Part shown: piece after piece, positions 59,682 to 64,000 of the stretch
Numbering within the stretch: position 1 is the stretch's first letter
How the letters are laid out: each line of letters starts with the position of its first letter
Assembly: GCF_029945925.1 (NCBI RefSeq)
Contig: NZ_JAQSDN010000036.1
Coordinates: 1 to 64,000, forward strand
Direction of reading: 5' to 3'
Origin: Polaromonas sp.
GTDB taxonomy: Bacteria > Pseudomonadota > Gammaproteobacteria > Burkholderiales > Burkholderiaceae_C
Length of the DNA: 64,000 bases
Program-made: the position numbers and the translations under genes
Notes under the pieces: generated by a model
Seen by the model: the letters and a program-made list of their open reading frames with translations, nothing else
Databases searched by the model: none
Told to the model about the DNA's origin: nothing

Positions 59682-60002
59682 ATGCCCAAAGCAGTTCCAA
59701 AGTCCCTTCGCCTGGTGTTTGCCCGCAACATTCGGCTGATGCGTATTGATGCGGGGATGTCCCAGGAACGCTTGGCAGCCGAAGCTGGCCTGGACCGAAC
59801 TTTCGTTGGCACGCTGGAGCGCGGCCTACGCAACATTTCCGTAGACAACATCGATTTGATTGCAAAGGCTTTGGGACTACCAGCCCACGAGCTGATGCAC
59901 CCAGGCCTTCCTGAGCAGCGCGGTTTGGACATAACCCTTACTCGCGCGCCCAGAACGATCCGCCCGTACACCTCAGCACGCAAGTCAAAGGGACGGGCTT
60001 AG
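59682..60002 (+). CDS. XRE family HTH regulator
   Basis: A 106-residue protein. Residues 10-70 form a Cro/C1 helix-turn-helix: 'LVFARNIRLMRIDAGMSQERLAAEAGLDRTFVGTLERGLRNISVDNIDLIAKALGLPAHEL'. The C-terminal tail is basic and disordered. The pattern recalls small regulators of restriction-modification or integrative elements; it may control the divergent cassette. An AGGAGG-type ribosome site lies 6-8 bp before the ATG. Confidence 0.8.
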   Translation: MPKAVPKSLRLVFARNIRLMRIDAGMSQERLAAEAGLDRTFVGTLERGLRNISVDNIDLIAKALGLPAHELMHPGLPEQRGLDITLTRAPRTIRPYTSARKSKGRA

Positions 60003-60012
60003 GCACCTGGGA

Positions 60013-60492
60013 TTAAGCCATTTCCGCCGCTTTCTGACCCAGCTTGTCCTGCAAACGCATCGTCTTGACGGTTGCGGCCGATTTGGCAGCTGCCGGGTCC
60101 CCCTCTCCTGCCGGGTAGAACTCGTCCACCAGATCCGCGCCCTCCTCCTCCGATTCCTCGAAGGCGCCATTGGCAAAACCCTGTCGAGCAGCGTCTTCCA
60201 GAGCCACCTGATCAAAGCCCGCACCTTTGCGGTGTCCGTCTTCAGCCCTGGCACCGGCAATCGCCTCTGCCAGCGTCATGCCGGATTGCACGGTTAAATC
60301 GACGTAGTAGATAGGCGCCCTGTGCGACTGGGTGGTGGACTTCCCCCGCAGGCGCAGTTCCAGCGGCAGTGTGGACAGCAAGCCGCCCGATACCGCGTGG
60401 AAATACTTGAGCCTGGTCGAAAGCGTGCGAATGCTGTTGTAACCCGTGGTGCGGAAGATAAAGCTGCCCAACTTCAGGAAATCTCCGCTCAT
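60013..60492 (-). CDS. Truncated integrative-element protein (recombination-directionality / 'hydrolase or metal-binding' type)
   Basis: A 159-residue fragment with 'NSIRTLSTRLKYFHAVSGGLLSTLPLELRLR', 'RAPIYYVDLTVQSGMTLAEAI' and 'GAFEESEEEGADLVDEFYPA', resembling the C-terminal part of ICE proteins recalled as 'hydrolase or metal-binding'. The N-terminal portion is missing: an in-frame stop lies about nine codons upstream. Likely a remnant at the right edge of an old element. Its activity is unlikely. Confidence 0.6.
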   Translation of the reverse strand: MSGDFLKLGSFIFRTTGYNSIRTLSTRLKYFHAVSGGLLSTLPLELRLRGKSTTQSHRAPIYYVDLTVQSGMTLAEAIAGARAEDGHRKGAGFDQVALEDAARQGFANGAFEESEEEGADLVDEFYPAGEGDPAAAKSAATVKTMRLQDKLGQKAAEMA

Positions 60493-60670
60493 AGCACTCG
60501 CCCGGCGTCCAAGCGTTCATCCTGAGGTACGCTTGTAAAAGGGAAGGGTTTGCGATGCAAGGCAAGGCAAGGCCAATGCGCTAATATGTAAGCATAAGTT
60601 TCTAGTGATGTCTTTGTGAAACAGAGTCGGGGCGCTACCCACTGGCGTGATTGTTCGAACGAAAGAGCTA

Positions 60671-62323
60671 ATGCCAACAACCCATTCTGGTGATGACACT
60701 ACCGAAAAGCAGGGTGGCCCTGACGGCGTCACGGAATTTCGGCGCCAAGAAACACTGCTCAAGACGGGTGCTCTGCAGAGCGCGATTTTCAACAGCGCCA
60801 ACTTCTCAAGTATCGCCACCGACGCAAAGGGCGTCATTCAAATTTTCAACGTCGGCGCCGAGCGCATGCTGGGCTACACGGCCGCCGAAGTGATGAACAA
60901 GATCACCCCGGCCGATATTTCCGATCCGAAAGAATTGATCGCGCGGGCAGCGGACTTGAGCCTCGAGCTCGGCACCCCCATTACACCAGGCTTCGAGGCA
61001 TTGGTGTTCAAGGCCTCGCGCGGGATCGAGGACATCTACGAGCTGACCTATATCCGCAAGGACGGCAGCCGCTTTGGGGCGGTGGTGTCGGTGACGGCAC
61101 TGCGGGACGCGCAGGACGCCATCATCGGCTATCTGCTGATCGGCACTGACAACACCGCGCGCCAGCAGGCGGAAGAGGCGCTGCTTCAGGCAGGCGCCCT
61201 ACAGAGCGCGATTTTCAACAGCGCCAACTTCTCAAGTATCGCCACCGACGCAAAGGGCGTCATTCAAATTTTCAACGTCGGCGCCGAGCGCATGCTGGGC
61301 TACACGGCCGCCGAAGTGATGAACAAGATCACGCCGGCCGACATCTCCGATCCGCAGGAAGTGATCGCGCGGGCCAAGGCGTTGAGCGTCGAGCTCAAAA
61401 CCCAGATTACACCGGGCTTTGAGGCGCTGGTCTTCAAAGCCGCGCGCGGCATCGAAGATATTTACGAGCTGACTTACTTCCGCAAAGACGGAAGTCGCTT
61501 TCCGGCGCTCGTGTCGGTCACGGCACTGCGCGATGCTCAAAACGTAATTATCGGTTATCTGCTGATCGGCACCGACAACACCGCGCGCAAGCAGGCCATA
61601 GAGCTGGAGTATGCCAGCCGCATGAAGAGCGAGTTCCTCGCCAACATGTCGCACGAGCTGCGCACACCGCTCAACGGCATCATCGGCTTCACCGAGTTCC
61701 TGATTGACGAAAAGCCTGGCCCGCTCCGCCCCAAGCAGAAGGAGTATCTGGGCGATGTGCTCAACAGCGCGCGCCACCTGCTCCAGCTCATCAACGACGT
61801 GCTCGACATCGCCAAGGTCGAGGCCGGCAAGATGGAGCTGCACCCAGAGACCTTTCCCGTGCGCAAGGCCGTCGAGGAAGTCGCCACGGTCATCAAAAGC
61901 ATCGCCCAAAAGAAGCGTATTGCTGTGGGCATTGAGGTGAGCGACGGACTCGACGCCGTTACGCTCGACCAGCACAAGTTCAAGCAGGTGCTCTACAACC
62001 TGCTGTCCAACGCGGTGAAGTTTTCGGACGAAGGCGGCCAGGTGGACATCCACGTGCGCCGCCTAGAACCGTACCGGCTCGAAGTGCAAGTTCGCGACAC
62101 CGGCATCGGCATCAAGGCGGAGGACATCAACCGGCTCTTCGCCGAGTTCGAGCAACTGGATTCCGGCATCGCGCGGCGCTTTGAGGGCACGGGACTTGGC
62201 CTGGCGCTGACCAAGAAGATCGTCGAGTTTCAGGGCGGGCACATCGGCGTAGAGAGCGAGCAGGGCAAGGGCAGTGTGTTCACCGTCGTCCTGCCGGTGA
62301 TGATGGGACAGGAGACGGCATGA
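60671..62323 (+). CDS. Sensor histidine kinase with two nearly identical PAS domains
   Basis: A 550-residue cytoplasmic kinase. Two PAS-PAC modules (~142 residues each) occupy ~20-300; the first 131 bases of each copy (60776-60906 and 61202-61332) are identical. Then comes HisKA with H328 ('NMSHELRTPLNGIIGF'), a HATPase_c domain with N-box 'YNLLSNAVKF', 'VRDTGIGI' (G1) and 'GTGLGLALTKKI' (G2). No membrane helix. ATG 60671 is preferred to the earlier GTG at 60647. It ends overlapping the two-receiver gene by four bases. Confidence 0.9.
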   Translation: MPTTHSGDDTTEKQGGPDGVTEFRRQETLLKTGALQSAIFNSANFSSIATDAKGVIQIFNVGAERMLGYTAAEVMNKITPADISDPKELIARAADLSLELGTPITPGFEALVFKASRGIEDIYELTYIRKDGSRFGAVVSVTALRDAQDAIIGYLLIGTDNTARQQAEEALLQAGALQSAIFNSANFSSIATDAKGVIQIFNVGAERMLGYTAAEVMNKITPADISDPQEVIARAKALSVELKTQITPGFEALVFKAARGIEDIYELTYFRKDGSRFPALVSVTALRDAQNVIIGYLLIGTDNTARKQAIELEYASRMKSEFLANMSHELRTPLNGIIGFTEFLIDEKPGPLRPKQKEYLGDVLNSARHLLQLINDVLDIAKVEAGKMELHPETFPVRKAVEEVATVIKSIAQKKRIAVGIEVSDGLDAVTLDQHKFKQVLYNLLSNAVKFSDEGGQVDIHVRRLEPYRLEVQVRDTGIGIKAEDINRLFAEFEQLDSGIARRFEGTGLGLALTKKIVEFQGGHIGVESEQGKGSVFTVVLPVMMGQETA

Positions 62324-63021
62324 GCGCAAAAATCCTCGTCGTGGACGACAACCCCACCAATCTCAAGCTCGTCTCCGATGTGCTCGAGTTCGAGGGCTAC
62401 GATATCCTCAAGGCGGTGGATGCCGAGGAGGCGCAGGTCGTCCTCGCCGCCACCCTGCCCGACCTCATCCTTATGGACATCGCGCTGCCTGGCATGGACG
62501 GACTCACGCTCACGCGAAAACTCAAGGCCGAGGAGCGCACCCGCGGCATCCGCATCGTCGCGCTCACGGCCTTCGCCATGAAAGGCGACGACCAGAAGGC
62601 GTTCGACGCCGGTTGCGACGGCTACATCACCAAGCCCATTGAAACGCGCAAGCTGCCCGACCAGGTGGCCGGATTTCTGGCTCGCGAATGTCGTTCTGTT
62701 CTGAGCACCGCAGGGCATGATGTCAGTGCGGTCGAGGCTGCCGAGCAGGCCCTCAGCGCAATCAAACAAGACCGTCCGCAGCCCATCCTCCTCGACCTCG
62801 ATCTACCGGGCATGGACGGTCTTGCGCTGGTCGGCAAGCTCGAGGCCGACCCTGACACTCGCGACATCTCCGTCGTCGCTGTCACCTGCTATCCCGAACA
62901 ATATCCGAAGGCCGCCGCCCTGGCTGCCGGGTGCGATGCCTACCTTCTGAAGCCGCTCGACACACGTGAATTGTCCGGCCAACTCACAGCCGTCGCCGAG
63001 GGAGGCGACCCGGTCAGCTAG
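62320..63021 (+). CDS. Response regulator with two receiver domains
   Basis: A 233-residue protein made of two CheY-like domains and no output domain. REC1: acidic pair D9/D10, phospho-acceptor D53 and lysine in 'ITKPIE' all intact. REC2 (~120-230) retains D159 ('LLDLDLPGMDG') and K in 'LLKPLDT', but the beta1/alpha1 segment that holds the acidic pair is shortened, so it cannot coordinate Mg2+ normally. Probably relays from the upstream kinase. Coupled to it by ATGA. Confidence 0.88.
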   Translation: MSAKILVVDDNPTNLKLVSDVLEFEGYDILKAVDAEEAQVVLAATLPDLILMDIALPGMDGLTLTRKLKAEERTRGIRIVALTAFAMKGDDQKAFDAGCDGYITKPIETRKLPDQVAGFLARECRSVLSTAGHDVSAVEAAEQALSAIKQDRPQPILLDLDLPGMDGLALVGKLEADPDTRDISVVAVTCYPEQYPKAAALAAGCDAYLLKPLDTRELSGQLTAVAEGGDPVS

Positions 63022-63040
63022 CAGGCGAGAGAGACGCACC

Positions 63041-64000
63041 ATGAACATCCTCATCGTTGACGACAACCCCATAAACCTGAAGCTGCTCCGTGCGCAGCTC
63101 GAAGCCGAAGGCTACGCGGTCTTCGAGGCCCCCAACGGCGTGGACGCGCTCGCTCTGCTGGAGCGTCAGCGCGTGGACGTGCTCATCTCCGACATCTTCA
63201 TGCCGGAAATGGACGGCTACCGCCTCTGCTACGAAATCCGCAAGCACGCGCGCCTGCACGACCTGCCAATCATCCTCTGCACGTCCACCTACACCTCTGT
63301 TGAAGACGAGAAACTGGTGCGCGACGTGCGCGCGGACAAATACCTTAGGAGGCCCGTCTCCCTTGAAACCATCGTCGCCGCAGTGCACGAGGTCAAAGCC
63401 ATGGGTCATGCCGCGCCGCAACCCAAGGCGATGAAGGAAGCCGAGGTGCTCATGGAGTACAGCGAGCGGCTGGTGTCCAAGCTGGAGGAGAAGAACACGG
63501 AACTCCAGACGCAAACTGAAGCGCTGCGCGCGAGCGAGGAGCGTTACCGCCTGCTATTCGAGCGCGCACCCGACGTCATTTTTTCGCTCGCGCCGATGGG
63601 CGCCATCGTGACGCTCAACCGCGGGTTCGAAACGATCACCGGCTGGCCGCGGGCCCAGTGGCTCGGGCGGCCGTTTAAAGATCTCCTCCATCCGGACGAC
63701 CAGACCCTCGCCGGCGAGCTATTCCGACTGGTGCTGGGCGGGGAGCCCGCGCCGACCTTCGTGCTGCGCGTGCGGACGGTCGCGGGAGGATTCCGAGATG
63801 TCGAGTTCACGGGCTTCTCCAGCGAGCTCAGCGGCGGCCGCATCGAAGTGCAGGGCATCGGCCGCGACATCACCGAGCGCCTGCAGTCCGAGGCCGCCTT
63901 GCGCGAGCGCGAGGCCCGGCTGCGCGCCATTATCGACAATGAGCCGGAATGCGTGAAGGTGGTCGACAAGGACGGCCTGATCCTGGAAATGAACCCCGCC
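63041..64000 (+). CDS. Receiver-PAS signalling protein, truncated by the window's right edge
   Basis: A frame of 320 codons without a stop to the end of the window. REC domain 1-125 with D7/D8, D51 ('LISDIFMPEMDGYRL') and the K in 'RRPVSLE' replaced by R-R-P. A coiled-coil linker (~140-168) and a PAS domain (~170-290; 'RLLFERAPDVIFSLAPMGAIVTLN') follow, and a second PAS begins before the edge. Output domain lies beyond the window; a kinase or GGDEF is possible. 19 bp from the two-receiver gene. Confidence 0.85.
   Translation, partial: MNILIVDDNPINLKLLRAQLEAEGYAVFEAPNGVDALALLERQRVDVLISDIFMPEMDGYRLCYEIRKHARLHDLPIILCTSTYTSVEDEKLVRDVRADKYLRRPVSLETIVAAVHEVKAMGHAAPQPKAMKEAEVLMEYSERLVSKLEEKNTELQTQTEALRASEERYRLLFERAPDVIFSLAPMGAIVTLNRGFETITGWPRAQWLGRPFKDLLHPDDQTLAGELFRLVLGGEPAPTFVLRVRTVAGGFRDVEFTGFSSELSGGRIEVQGIGRDITERLQSEAALREREARLRAIIDNEPECVKVVDKDGLILEMNPA

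Noticed and set aside
25400..60640. CRISPR array or tRNA genes in the accessory region
   Set aside because: No repeat-spacer series of constant length and no cloverleaf-like sequence was seen; the pentanucleotide tract is a simple microsatellite.
25450..60640. TTTCTAGT shared near 25450 and 60600 as att sites
   Set aside because: An eight-base match is expected by chance over this distance and has no further extension.

Overview
The window looks like a chromosomal segment of a betaproteobacterium of the order Burkholderiales, most likely family Comamonadaceae (Polaromonas/Rhodoferax-like). Gene content points there (glnA-ntrB-ntrC with a DUF4124-type neighbour, CinA-like, EI24 and RsuA-like proteins), as do high GC and two dispersed repeat families: a roughly 55-60 bp AT-starred element (GCTAT...ATAGC ... 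GGGCTA) and a roughly 95-185 bp GC-rich palindromic element. Taxonomy is inferred from gene style, not from a marker gene; no rRNA or tRNA gene was seen.

Positions 1-25,400 are core-like. In order: an RraA-like protein cut by the left edge, a YihY-type membrane protein, a DUF2069 protein, a GlcD-type FAD oxidase, a chromosomal ccdAB toxin-antitoxin pair, thyA, a FosX-like fosfomycin hydrolase overlapping folA, a SLC13-type and a Na/Pi-type transporter, xth, and an HNH nuclease. Then come the nitrogen-regulation block (ntrC, ntrB, glnA on the minus strand, with a near-perfect sigma-54 promoter and two NtrC-type palindromes), a CinA-like protein, EI24 and sterol-desaturase membrane proteins, a polysaccharide deacetylase, a YncE-type beta-propeller, an alpha/beta hydrolase, an RsuA-type pseudouridine synthase, a cardiolipin-synthase-like protein and an adenylate cyclase fused to hemerythrin.

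Positions 25,400-60,640 are accessory. The left part (AlpA-like regulator, DUF3987 protein, short MobA/MobL relaxase) is lower in GC and resembles a mobilizable island, but no integrase is visible. It is followed by a complete type 2 BREX phage-defence operon: an HTH regulator translationally coupled to pglW, then pglX, an extra membrane-anchored coiled-coil protein, pglY, pglZ, brxD and brxHI. Directly downstream sit a protein resembling modules of giant phage 'polyvalent' proteins, with its own promoter, then an unknown protein coupled to a sirtuin, and a convergent PLD-family nuclease. Next are an SRAP (abasic-site protein) gene behind a CCCTG microsatellite, small hypotheticals, an EcsC-like protein, a DUF6998-like protein, a J-domain protein with a lipoprotein and two secreted proteins, an XRE regulator and a truncated integrative-element protein that marks an old element edge.

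Positions 60,640-64,000 hold a signalling operon: a histidine kinase with two nearly identical PAS repeats, a two-receiver regulator whose second receiver has lost its acidic pocket, and a receiver-PAS protein cut by the right edge.

The most promising candidates for undescribed biology are the extra membrane protein inside the BREX operon and the three-gene cassette (polyvalent-like protein, unknown, sirtuin) attached to it.
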